From NCBI GenBank assembly GCA_030550695.1, contig JAUQOX010000204.1:1-5385 (forward strand): DNA of 5,385 nucleotides, written 5' to 3'. The notes beneath the pieces were generated by a model. That model had not been told where the DNA came from. It was given only the letters and a program-made list of their open reading frames with translations, and made no database searches. The translations under genes were made by a program, and so were the position numbers. Numbering within the stretch: the stretch's first letter is position 1; each line of letters opens with the position of its first letter. The stretch is from Gemmatimonadota bacterium. Lineage in GTDB: Bacteria; Gemmatimonadota; Gemmatimonadetes; Longimicrobiales; Gaopeijiaceae. This document shows positions 1-5,385 of the stretch, piece by piece.

Positions 1-1199
1 GCCGCCACGGCCATGTTCCCCGTGACGTTGGCCACGGTGAGGAGCATATCGGGGATGAGGTCCAGGGCGATGAGGATCCCGATCCCCTCCAGGGGGAGCC
101 CGAACGCCTGGTAGATGGGGGCCATGACGAAGAGCCCACCGCTGGGAATCCCCGGCGAGTAGAACGAGAGAAGGGCCAGGAACCCCACCACCGCCGCCCA
201 TTCGACGGCCCCCAGCTCCACCCCGAACAAGCTGGCCACCATGTAGGTTCCGGTGATCCGGGTGATGGGCGAGGCATATTTGAACACGGAGACCGCCGCC
301 GGAAGGACGAGGGAATAGACCTCAGCGGGCAACTTCAGGGTCCGTTCCGCCTCCTCCAGGCACACGGGCAAGGCCGCCATGGAAGAACGGGTGCCGAAGG
401 CCACGGCCTGGGGAGGGAGACAGGCCCGGGCGAAGATCCTGAGGGGCACGCCGCCCACCGTGGCGGCCAAGCCGTAGGCGAAGGCGATGGCGGCCAAGAG
501 GAGGATGCCCGCTGCCAGGAGGAACCCCCCCACAGCCCGCAGCATGGCCCCGCCCGTCTGGCTCGCCAGGTGGAGGGTCAGGGCAAACACGCCCACGGGG
601 GCCACCGCCAGGACCCAGCCCACCACCACGAGGGTCAGTTCGGACAAAGCCCGCGCCGCCCCCAGCAAGGTGTCCCGGTGGGGTTGGGCCAGCCGGGTGG
701 CGGCGGCCCCGAATACCACCGTGAACAGGACCACAGGGAGGATGTCACCCCGGGCCGCCGCTTGCACCGGGTTGGAGGGGAGAAGTCCCACGAACCAGTC
801 CCGGAAAGGCGGGAGGGTCACCTCCGGCACGGCGGCCGCGGTCAGGTCCGGGATGGCCGACGAGGCCCCTCCCAGCAGGCGAAAGAGGGGAGGAGCTGCC
901 AATCCCGCCAGGGAGGCGGTCAAGGAGACGAGTCCGACGAACCAACCCAGAGCCCTGCCCCCCACCCGGGCGGCGGTGTGGGCCCCGGCGCCGGCGATCC
1001 CCCCGAAAAGGAGGGACATGACCAGGGGGAGGACGGTCATGCGGATGGCATTCACCCAAAGGGCCCCCACAGGCTCCACCCAGCGGATCACCTGTTCGCC
1101 CCAAGGAGCTTCCACTTGGCCCAGCGCCATCCCTCCCGCCACCCCCAGCACGAGGCCAGCCAGCACGGAGTAGGCAGGAAGCTTTCGGCGTCGTGCCAC
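1..1199 (-). CDS. Dicarboxylate/amino acid:cation symporter family (DAACS) transporter, divergent, 3' end off window
   Basis: Reading the minus strand from a GTG at 1199-1197 gives about 399 codons without a stop, leaving the window at its left edge. The protein is hydrophobic and follows the GltP/GltPh fold: a short basic N-terminus (MARRRKLPAYS), a first membrane helix, an APVGVFAL segment (about 600-577), the HP1 motif FGTRSSMAALPV (about 399-364), the HP2 loop YSPGIPSGG (about 158-132) and the TM8 motif NVTGN (29-15). By family knowledge this is an inner-membrane, ion-coupled importer of dicarboxylates or amino acids. The TM7 NMDGT motif is replaced by FKYAS (284-270), the TM8 substrate arginine is leucine and the TM8 sodium aspartate is asparagine, so substrate and coupling cannot be inferred. 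The GTG start is preferred because it puts the basic residues just before TM1 and has a GGGGG run 6 nt upstream; an in-frame ATG at 1301-1299 would add 34 non-membrane residues. Only a short C-terminal tail should be missing. Family is confident, substrate unknown. Confidence 0.88.
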   Translation of the reverse strand, partial: MARRRKLPAYSVLAGLVLGVAGGMALGQVEAPWGEQVIRWVEPVGALWVNAIRMTVLPLVMSLLFGGIAGAGAHTAARVGGRALGWFVGLVSLTASLAGLAAPPLFRLLGGASSAIPDLTAAAVPEVTLPPFRDWFVGLLPSNPVQAAARGDILPVVLFTVVFGAAATRLAQPHRDTLLGAARALSELTLVVVGWVLAVAPVGVFALTLHLASQTGGAMLRAVGGFLLAAGILLLAAIAFAYGLAATVGGVPLRIFARACLPPQAVAFGTRSSMAALPVCLEEAERTLKLPAEVYSLVLPAAVSVFKYASPITRITGTYMVASLFGVELGAVEWAAVVGFLALLSFYSPGIPSGGLFVMAPIYQAFGLPLEGIGILIALDLIPDMLLTVANVTGNMAVA

Positions 1200-1389
1200 G
1201 GGAAGCCCCCAGGGTGAAGCGTGGAAGACAGGACCGGACTCGGAGGCGGACGGGGAGCCCCGAGCCGTTGCTCTGCCCTCTCGTTCCTTTCGGCAAACCA
1301 TGGTAATCTGGAATCATGCAACGGGCTACCGGGGCTCGCCGCCGAAGAGAGGCCGTGGCACCGGAAGGGAAGGCTGGAAGGGCAACGGT
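1200..1389. promoter_or_regulatory. Divergent intergenic region between transporter and serine hydrolase genes
   Basis: About 190 bp separates the transporter GTG (1199, minus) from the ATG at 1390 (plus), so promoters for both directions should lie here. The only AT-richer patch is roughly 1284-1325, containing TAATCT (1304-1309) on the plus strand and TTGCAT (1321-1316) on the minus strand. I could not pair either with a good partner hexamer at 16-18 bp, so no promoter is called. I recognise no riboswitch or operator. If the transporter starts at the alternative ATG (1301), the region shrinks to about 90 bp. Confidence 0.35.
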
Positions 1390-1483
1390 ATGAAGATCGC
1401 TCCGCCCTGGTTCCCCCCAAGGCTCGGCTCCTCCCCGCCGGGGTTCTCGCGGGGGTCCGGCCGGCCTCCGGCCGCTGTGGCTT
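1376..1483 (+). other. Probable true translation start of the serine hydrolase gene, now out of frame
   Basis: A strong Shine-Dalgarno sequence, GGAAGGG (1376-1382), lies 7 nt before an ATG at 1390 that starts MKIAPPWF. This ATG is one frame away from the serine hydrolase body, whose own frame is open only from 1394 (TGA at 1391-1393) and has no ATG, GTG or TTG until TTG 1484. Reading that frame upstream of 1484 gives PLWLLAVGLFLTSC, the hydrophobic core and lipobox of a lipoprotein signal peptide, so translation should begin before 1484. One extra base between 1390 and about 1475 would explain this. Candidate sites are the C6 run at 1413-1418 and the G5 run at 1451-1455. It may be a sequencing error or a real frameshift. 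Confidence 0.55.
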
Positions 1484-2554
1484 TTGGCCGTCGGCCTGTT
1501 CCTCACCTCCTGCATGGGCCAGGCCCAGCCCTGTCCCACCTGTCCAGGGGAGGTGGACCCCCGGCGGCTCGTGGATCCCCGGAGCTTGGGCGACGGCAGC
1601 GGCTACCCCGGCGCCAGCTGGCCCAAGGTGGGCGATCCCTCCCGGCTGGGGTGGTCTCCCCAGGCCTTACGGGCGGCCCAGGAGGTGGCGCGGGTCATGG
1701 GATCCGACGGTTACGTGGTGGTGGATCGGGGGGTGGTGGTGTGGGAGTACGGGCACACCTCCAAGAACCTGATCGTGCAGTCCGTGCGGAAGAGCTTTCT
1801 GGGAGCCCTCTTCGGGATCGCCCTGGAAGAGGGCAGGGTGGATTTGAACCTTACCTTGGGGGAGCTGGGCATCGACGATCTCCCGCCGTCGCTGACTCCC
1901 GAAGAGAAGACTGCAACCATCGAGCATCTTCTCATGTGCCGGTCAGGGGTATACCACGAAGCTGCTGCAGAAGCCCGATCCATGAAAGCTTCCCGACCCC
2001 CCAGGGGCAGTCATCCGCCAGGGACCTTCTTCTATTACAACAACCGGGATTTCAACGCCCTGGGTACCATCTACCGCCAGCTTACCGGCGAAGACATCTT
2101 CCAGGCCATCTACGACAGGCTGGCCAAGCCCCTCCAGATGCAGGAGTTCTCGCCGAGCAACGGATGGTACTTCTACGAGCCGGTGTCCCAGCACCCCGCC
2201 TATCATTTCACCATGTCCCCGCGGGACATGGCCCGTTTCGGGCTCCTCATCCTCAGGGAGGGTCGTTGGCGCGATCGACAGGTGATCCCCGGTGCTTGGA
2301 TCGAGCGGAGCCTCCGCCCCTATTCGGATGCCGGAAGCACTTGGAACTACGGGTACATGTGGTGGGTGGGGAAGCCTCAAGTCTGGAATGGTCACTCCGT
2401 TGTGGCGGCTCTGGGGGGTAACGGGCAGGGGATCTTTGTGGTCAGGGACATGGAGGTGGTCATTGCCCACAAGGTGGATCCCGATACCTTTACCGGCACA
2501 CTGAGCCAAGTCTACGACCTGGTAAGGCAGATCCTGCGGGCGAAGGTGCTGTGA
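1484..2554 (+). CDS. Serine hydrolase, beta-lactamase/penicillin-binding-protein-like fold, probable lipoprotein (5' end uncertain)
   Basis: From TTG 1484 this gives 356 residues of the beta-lactamase-related serine hydrolase family (class C/PBP-type fold: esterases, D-aminopeptidases, carboxypeptidase-like proteins). Visible motifs: the nucleophile SxxK as S100-V-R-K103, followed by the typical SFLGALFGIALEEG helix; the second motif Y185-N-N187; and the C-terminal strand region around residues 308-322 with ALGGNGQGIFV. No clear KTG triad is seen; GHS at 303-305 may take its place. Residues 7-10 (LTSC) form a lipobox, predicting lipidation at Cys10 and location outside the cytoplasmic membrane. 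Starting at TTG 1484 would leave only nine residues before that Cys, no positive n-region and no ribosome site, so the real start is probably ATG 1390 through a frameshift. It sits 40 bp before the isomerase gene and is probably cotranscribed with it. The natural substrate is unknown; peptidoglycan-related or ester/amide hydrolysis are family-level guesses. Confidence 0.85.
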   Translation: MAVGLFLTSCMGQAQPCPTCPGEVDPRRLVDPRSLGDGSGYPGASWPKVGDPSRLGWSPQALRAAQEVARVMGSDGYVVVDRGVVVWEYGHTSKNLIVQSVRKSFLGALFGIALEEGRVDLNLTLGELGIDDLPPSLTPEEKTATIEHLLMCRSGVYHEAAAEARSMKASRPPRGSHPPGTFFYYNNRDFNALGTIYRQLTGEDIFQAIYDRLAKPLQMQEFSPSNGWYFYEPVSQHPAYHFTMSPRDMARFGLLILREGRWRDRQVIPGAWIERSLRPYSDAGSTWNYGYMWWVGKPQVWNGHSVVAALGGNGQGIFVVRDMEVVIAHKVDPDTFTGTLSQVYDLVRQILRAKVL

Positions 2555-2580
2555 GAAGTGGGGACCTGCCCGCGACCTTG

Positions 2581-2586
2581 GGGAGG
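2581..2586 (+). promoter_or_regulatory. Ribosome binding site of the cyclophilin-FKBP gene
   Basis: GGGAGG lies 8 nt before ATG 2595 and fixes that start. The 40-bp gap after the preceding stop has no hairpin, which favours readthrough from the serine hydrolase gene. Confidence 0.75.
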
Positions 2587-2594
2587 CGCGCAAG

Positions 2595-3743
2595 ATGAGA
2601 AGGCTTCTTTCAGGAAGGCCATTCTTGCAGGCTGGCCGGCTCGTTTCCTTCGCCGCCTTTTCCCTGGCCTCGATCCCCTTGCGGGGCTTGGAAGCTGTCT
2701 ATCTTGGGACCCAGGAGCCCTACCCCCCCGGCCTCTACGCGGAACTCCTCACCAACAAGGGCAAGATCGTCCTCTCCCTGGATTTCCAACGCACCCCCAT
2801 GACCGTAGCCAACTTCGTGGGACTGGCCGAGGGGACCATCGAGAACCAAGCCTTTCCCCTGGGTCGTCCGTTCTACAACGGGACGACCTTTCACCGGGTG
2901 GTCCCCGGCCATGTCATCCAGGCGGGCATTCCGGCCTCCGACGTGGCCTCGACCCCGGGGTATCGTATTCCGAACGAGATCCACCCCGAGCTGAGCCACA
3001 ATCGCGAAGGCGTGTTGGGTATGGCTCATGCGGGGCCCCATACGGGTACCTGCCAGTTCTACATCACCCTGGGAGATCGGTCCTACCTGGATGGTGACTA
3101 TACGGTGTTCGGAGAAGTGTACGAGGGGATGGAGGTGGTGCGGCAAATCGTGCAGGGGGATGTCATCGAAGAGGTTCGGATTGTGCGGATCGGCCCTGAG
3201 GCGGCGGCCTTTCGCCCCACCACCGAATCCTTCCACCGTCTACGGCAAGAGGTCCAGGCCCGGGTGAAGGCCCAGGAGGCTGCGGAACTGGCCGAGGATC
3301 TCGCTTGGCTGGAGGCGGCTTTCCCCCACGCCCGGCAAACGGAAGCAGGGTGGCGGTACGTCGTCCTGCGGCCCGGCGACGGTCGGCCTCTTGCGGAGGG
3401 GGACACCGTGGTGGTCCGCTACACCGGCAGGACTCTCCGGGGGCTCGGCTTCGCCAGCAGTGCCCCTTCGGGGGAGCCGCGCCTCTTCCTCCCCACCATG
3501 AGGGGAGGAGAGGCCTTTGCCTATGCGGTCGGCCGCACCCGCATCAATCCAGGATTCGATCGGGCGGTGGAGGCCATGTCGCGGGGAGAAAGGAGGCTCG
3601 TCATCGTCCCTTCCGAGCTGGGTTATGACCCCGCCGGATTCTATGGCCGACCCCGTGCCGGGGAGCCCCGCTTCGTCATCCGGCCCCGATCCATCCTGAT
3701 CTATGACGTAGAAGTGTTGAGCGACCGGGTGCCGGAGAGGTAA
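2595..3743 (+). CDS. Dual-domain peptidyl-prolyl cis-trans isomerase: cyclophilin plus FKBP, probably exported
   Basis: This 382-residue protein should catalyse prolyl isomerisation (EC 5.2.1.8) with two unrelated folds in one chain. Residues 1-35 look like a signal peptide: basic start, hydrophobic stretch at about 17-29, no lipobox Cys. Residues about 47-200 are a cyclophilin: FHRVVPGHVIQAG (99-111) holds the catalytic Arg (R101) and Q109, TCQFYI (152-157) holds the second Gln (Q154), and LDGDYTVFG (165-173) closes the fold. Residues about 208-247 form a charged, Ala/Glu-rich helical linker. Residues about 253-376 are an FKBP: VRYTG (274-278), GFASS (285-289), INPGF (317-321), a Tyr in ELGYD (344) and a final ILIYDVEVL strand. 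Relative to FKBP12, Asp37 is Ala and there are insertions after GEP and in the 345-366 loop. In the cyclophilin domain Phe60 of CypA is His. It follows the serine hydrolase by 40 bp and probably acts as an envelope foldase. Clients are unknown. Confidence 0.9.
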   Translation: MRRLLSGRPFLQAGRLVSFAAFSLASIPLRGLEAVYLGTQEPYPPGLYAELLTNKGKIVLSLDFQRTPMTVANFVGLAEGTIENQAFPLGRPFYNGTTFHRVVPGHVIQAGIPASDVASTPGYRIPNEIHPELSHNREGVLGMAHAGPHTGTCQFYITLGDRSYLDGDYTVFGEVYEGMEVVRQIVQGDVIEEVRIVRIGPEAAAFRPTTESFHRLRQEVQARVKAQEAAELAEDLAWLEAAFPHARQTEAGWRYVVLRPGDGRPLAEGDTVVVRYTGRTLRGLGFASSAPSGEPRLFLPTMRGGEAFAYAVGRTRINPGFDRAVEAMSRGERRLVIVPSELGYDPAGFYGRPRAGEPRFVIRPRSILIYDVEVLSDRVPER

Positions 3744-3937
3744 TGCCGTACCCGGCACCGTACCCTCGCCGCGGTCCGAACCCTTGGGCCGGGAGCCAGG
3801 GGACCACCTGTCTCGTCCGTCCTGCCTCTTGCCCCTTGTCCGGTGTCGCGCCGATGCTGGAGCCACGCCGAGGCAGGCCATGCCTGCCCGCTGTCCACAC
3901 CCCCTTTCCCTCTTCCCCGTTCCGGTAGGGATCCGCC
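3744..3937 (+). promoter_or_regulatory. Intergenic leader of the PLP-enzyme gene with two hairpins
   Basis: This 194-bp gap has no credible gene. It contains a 7-bp hairpin with one G-U pair (3781-3802, 8-nt loop) and a perfect 7-bp hairpin, GGCAGGC-CAT-GCCTGCC (3872-3888). Neither is followed by a T-run, so neither is a standard intrinsic terminator. I looked for SAM-type, T-box and cobalamin riboswitch signatures and found none I trust. No well-spaced -35/-10 pair is visible. AGGGA at 3927-3931, 6 nt before ATG 3938, is the ribosome site of the next gene. The gap is long enough to hold a separate promoter or a structured 5' UTR. Confidence 0.45.
3872..3888 (+). repeat. Perfect short hairpin in the leader of the PLP-enzyme gene
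   Basis: Two 7-base arms, GGCAGGC and GCCTGCC, flank a 3-base CAT loop. The structure starts 66 bp before the ATG at 3938. It could be an RNA stem or an operator half-site pair. In DNA of this GC content a 7-bp stem can also arise by chance. Confidence 0.4.
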
Positions 3938-5134
3938 ATGGACGTGCTCTCCTCTCCTCCTCGCAGTCTCGATACCGTCTGCATCCACGCCGGTTCGGAG
4001 CCCGATGCCCTTTTCGGCGCCGTGGTTCCTCCCATCTATCAGACCTCCACTTTCGTGTTCCGGTCGCCTGAGGAGGGGGCGGCCCGTTTTGCCGGCACCG
4101 AACCCGGCTACATCTACACCCGCATGGGAAACCCTACCATCGCCCGGTTGGAAGCCGCCGTGGCGGCCCTGGAGGGAGGGACAGGGGCGCTGGCCACATC
4201 GTCGGGGATGAGCGCGGTCTCCACCGTCTACTTCGCCCTTCTCTCGTCGGGGGACCATGTGGTCTGCAGCGCCTCCGTATACGGGCCGACCCGGGTGGTG
4301 TTGGAACGGGACTTCTCCCGCTTCGGGGTGCAAGCCACCTTCGTGGATACCTCGGACCCGGAGGCTTTCCGGGAGGCGGTGACGCCCCGGACCCGCTTGG
4401 TTTTCGTGGAGACACCGGCCAATCCCACGTTGGCGCTGACCGACCTGTCCCTGGCCGCACGCCTGGCCCGGGAAGCGGGAGCGCTGTTGGTCGTGGACAA
4501 CACCTTCATGAGCCCGATCCTCCAAAGACCGTTCCGTTTCGGGGCCGACATCGTCCTCCACTCGGTAACCAAGTTCCTGAACGGGCACTCGGATGTGGTG
4601 GGCGGGGTGCTGGTCTTCAGAGACGAAGCGGTTCGAATGCGGGTAAGGGCGGTGCTCCAATACCTTGGGGGCACCATGGACCCCCACCAGGCTTGGCTTG
4701 TGCTGAGGGGCCTGAAGACCCTTGCCCTCAGGGTCAGGGCCGCCCAGGAGAACGCCAGGGCCGTAGCCGCATTTCTGTCAGGGCACCCCGCGGTGCGCCG
4801 GGTGCTCTACCCGGGGCTGGCCGAACACCCCCAGGCGGCCCTGGTTGCAGCCCAGATGGATGGCCCCGGTTCCCTTTTGTCGTTCGAGCTGAAGGGAGGG
4901 CTCGAGGCTGGGAAGAAGCTCATGAAGGCTGTCAGGATTCCCGCGTTGGCCGTTTCCCTCGGGGGGGTGGAGAGCCTCATCCAGCACCCGGCCTCCATGA
5001 CCCATGCTGCCATGAGCCCCGAGGCTCGGGTTGCGGCGGGGATTTCGGACGGTCTGGTGCGTCTTTCCGTGGGGTGCGAAGGGGCAGAGGATCTCCTCGC
5101 CGATTTGGAGCAGGCTCTGGACCGTCTGGACTAG
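3938..5134 (+). CDS. Cys/Met metabolism PLP-dependent enzyme, methionine gamma-lyase-like
   Basis: This complete 398-residue protein has the normal length for the cystathionine gamma-synthase/methionine gamma-lyase family (fold-type I PLP enzymes, cytoplasmic tetramers). Key residues are all present: Y60 and R62 in YTRMGNPT (contact the neighbouring subunit's PLP phosphate), SSGM (88-91), Y115 over the PLP ring, D187 in VVDNTF (PLP nitrogen), K212 in SVTKF (Schiff base) and R375 in LVRLSVG (substrate carboxylate). The C-terminal half, with FELKGG (316-321) and ESLIQHPASMTH (345-356), reads most like methionine gamma-lyase, which splits methionine into methanethiol, ammonia and 2-oxobutyrate. 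However, the loop Cys typical of classical lyases (C116 in the Pseudomonas putida enzyme) is Pro117 here. O-acetyl- or O-succinylhomoserine sulfhydrylase or cystathionine gamma-lyase/synthase activity therefore remains possible. The start is supported by AGGGA 6 nt upstream and by the family's usual LDTVCIHAG opening at residues 11-19. Confidence 0.92.
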   Translation: MDVLSSPPRSLDTVCIHAGSEPDALFGAVVPPIYQTSTFVFRSPEEGAARFAGTEPGYIYTRMGNPTIARLEAAVAALEGGTGALATSSGMSAVSTVYFALLSSGDHVVCSASVYGPTRVVLERDFSRFGVQATFVDTSDPEAFREAVTPRTRLVFVETPANPTLALTDLSLAARLAREAGALLVVDNTFMSPILQRPFRFGADIVLHSVTKFLNGHSDVVGGVLVFRDEAVRMRVRAVLQYLGGTMDPHQAWLVLRGLKTLALRVRAAQENARAVAAFLSGHPAVRRVLYPGLAEHPQAALVAAQMDGPGSLLSFELKGGLEAGKKLMKAVRIPALAVSLGGVESLIQHPASMTHAAMSPEARVAAGISDGLVRLSVGCEGAEDLLADLEQALDRLD

Positions 5135-5172
5135 GAAGGCGGGCGGGCCGGCAGCCGACTCCGGGCACCAAG

Positions 5173-5184
5173 GCGGGCGCCCGC
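5173..5184. repeat. 12-bp perfect GC palindrome downstream of the PLP-enzyme gene
   Basis: GCGGGCGCCCGC is its own reverse complement and lies 38 bp past the stop at 5134, just ahead of the larger hairpin. As RNA it would need a loop taken from its centre, so it is a weak stem by itself. It may belong to the termination region or be chance in GC-rich DNA. Confidence 0.35.
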
Positions 5185-5198
5185 GGGGCCGAAGTAGC

Positions 5199-5232
5199 GG
5201 AGGCCCCCCCGGCCGGAGCCGGGGGGGCCTCC
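5199..5232 (+). terminator. Strong 15-bp hairpin, probable transcription terminator or mRNA 3' end
   Basis: Arms GGAGGCCCCCCCGGC and its exact reverse complement surround the 4-base loop CGGA. The hairpin begins 65 bp after the stop of the PLP-enzyme gene. No T-run follows on either strand, so it is not a textbook intrinsic terminator. High-GC bacteria often use such U-less hairpins as terminators or 3' stabilisers. On the minus strand the loop becomes C(UCCG)G, a UNCG-type stable tetraloop, so it could equally serve a converging gene to the right. Confidence 0.65.
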
Positions 5233-5385
5233 TGGAGAGGGACGTCGGGTCGCTTGCCGAGATCCTATGAAGTACGTTTCGTTCAGGTCTGGTGCTGATC
5301 CGCTTCGACCCCGGCGTCTCCTCTTTCCACGATCCAGTATCGGCGAGGGTCGGTAAAACTTTAGGGGGTTGGGGGAGTGGGGGTG
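5233..5385. other. Right-edge intergenic stretch without a convincing gene
   Basis: The only plus-strand ATG reading frame of note is a 29-codon one (5267-5356, starting MKYVSFRS) with no good ribosome site, and it does not resemble a real gene. A small AT-rich island, TAAAACTTTA (5354-5363), is followed by three G5 runs (5364-5368, 5371-5375, 5379-5383). These could be part of a promoter or leader for a gene beyond the window, but no -35/-10 pair could be assigned. Confidence 0.3.

Noticed and set aside
487..1217. Two overlapping plus-strand open frames across the transporter
   Set aside because: Both are antisense to a clear membrane-protein gene and give Arg/Pro/Gly/His-rich products.
745..1539. 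264-codon open frame on the minus strand
   Set aside because: It overlaps the transporter in a different frame of the same strand and its product is Gly/Pro/Arg-rich with no family resemblance; it is a GC-driven shadow.
1300..2421. 373-codon plus-strand open frame beginning at ATG 1300
   Set aside because: It overlaps the serine hydrolase in another frame and its translation is low-complexity Pro/Gly/Arg. Only its internal ATG at 1390 is of interest, as the likely start of the real gene.
1943..2593. 216-codon minus-strand open frame antisense to the serine hydrolase
   Set aside because: His/Pro-rich shadow translation without a ribosome site or family motif.
3744..3757. 5-bp hairpin TGCCG-TACC-CGGCA directly after the isomerase stop
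   Set aside because: Too short and without a T-run to call a terminator in DNA of this composition.
3701..4687. 328-codon minus-strand open frame
   Set aside because: It lies antisense to the PLP-enzyme gene, has no recognisable motif and no good start context; high GC makes long antisense frames common.
5280..5325. Possible tRNA T-arm around GCTTCGACCCC
   Set aside because: The GTTCGA core is not matched and no acceptor or anticodon stem can be drawn around it.
5267..5356. 29-codon open frame starting MKYVSFRS, recalling the opening of some fumarylacetoacetate hydrolase-family proteins
   Set aside because: The resemblance ends after about seven residues, the frame stops at once and no ribosome site precedes it.

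Overview
The window is about 5.4 kb of GC-rich bacterial DNA. Genes are densely packed and start behind Shine-Dalgarno-like purine runs, and one gene probably uses a GTG start. No 16S, tRNA, phage or insertion-sequence marker is present, so I do not assign a phylum.

Layout. (1) Positions 1-1199, minus strand, hold most of a membrane transporter of the dicarboxylate/amino acid:cation symporter (DAACS, SLC1/GltP-like) fold; its C-terminus runs off the left edge. (2) About 190-280 bp of divergent intergenic DNA follows. (3) From about 1390 or 1484 to 2554, plus strand, is a lipoprotein-type serine hydrolase of the beta-lactamase/PBP-like fold. Its 5' end looks damaged: a well-placed ribosome site and ATG at 1390 lie in a different frame from the body. 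(4) 2595-3743, plus, encodes a probably exported peptidyl-prolyl isomerase that fuses a cyclophilin domain to an FKBP domain. (5) 3938-5134, plus, encodes a PLP enzyme of the Cys/Met-metabolism family, closest by motif to methionine gamma-lyase. (6) A 15-bp perfect hairpin at 5199-5232 marks the end of the plus-strand run. The last 150 bp hold no convincing gene.

How they fit together. The serine hydrolase and the dual-domain isomerase are 40 bp apart, probably cotranscribed, and both look destined for the cell envelope: one as a lipoprotein, the other through a signal peptide. The PLP enzyme lies 194 bp further on, is cytoplasmic, and may have its own regulation. The divergent transporter is not obviously linked to any of them.

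No clear new multi-gene system is visible. The most interesting points are the transporter's loss of the usual sodium- and substrate-site residues (with a lysine in the normal Met-Asp motif), the cyclophilin-FKBP fusion with two modified active sites, and the out-of-frame 5' end of the serine hydrolase.
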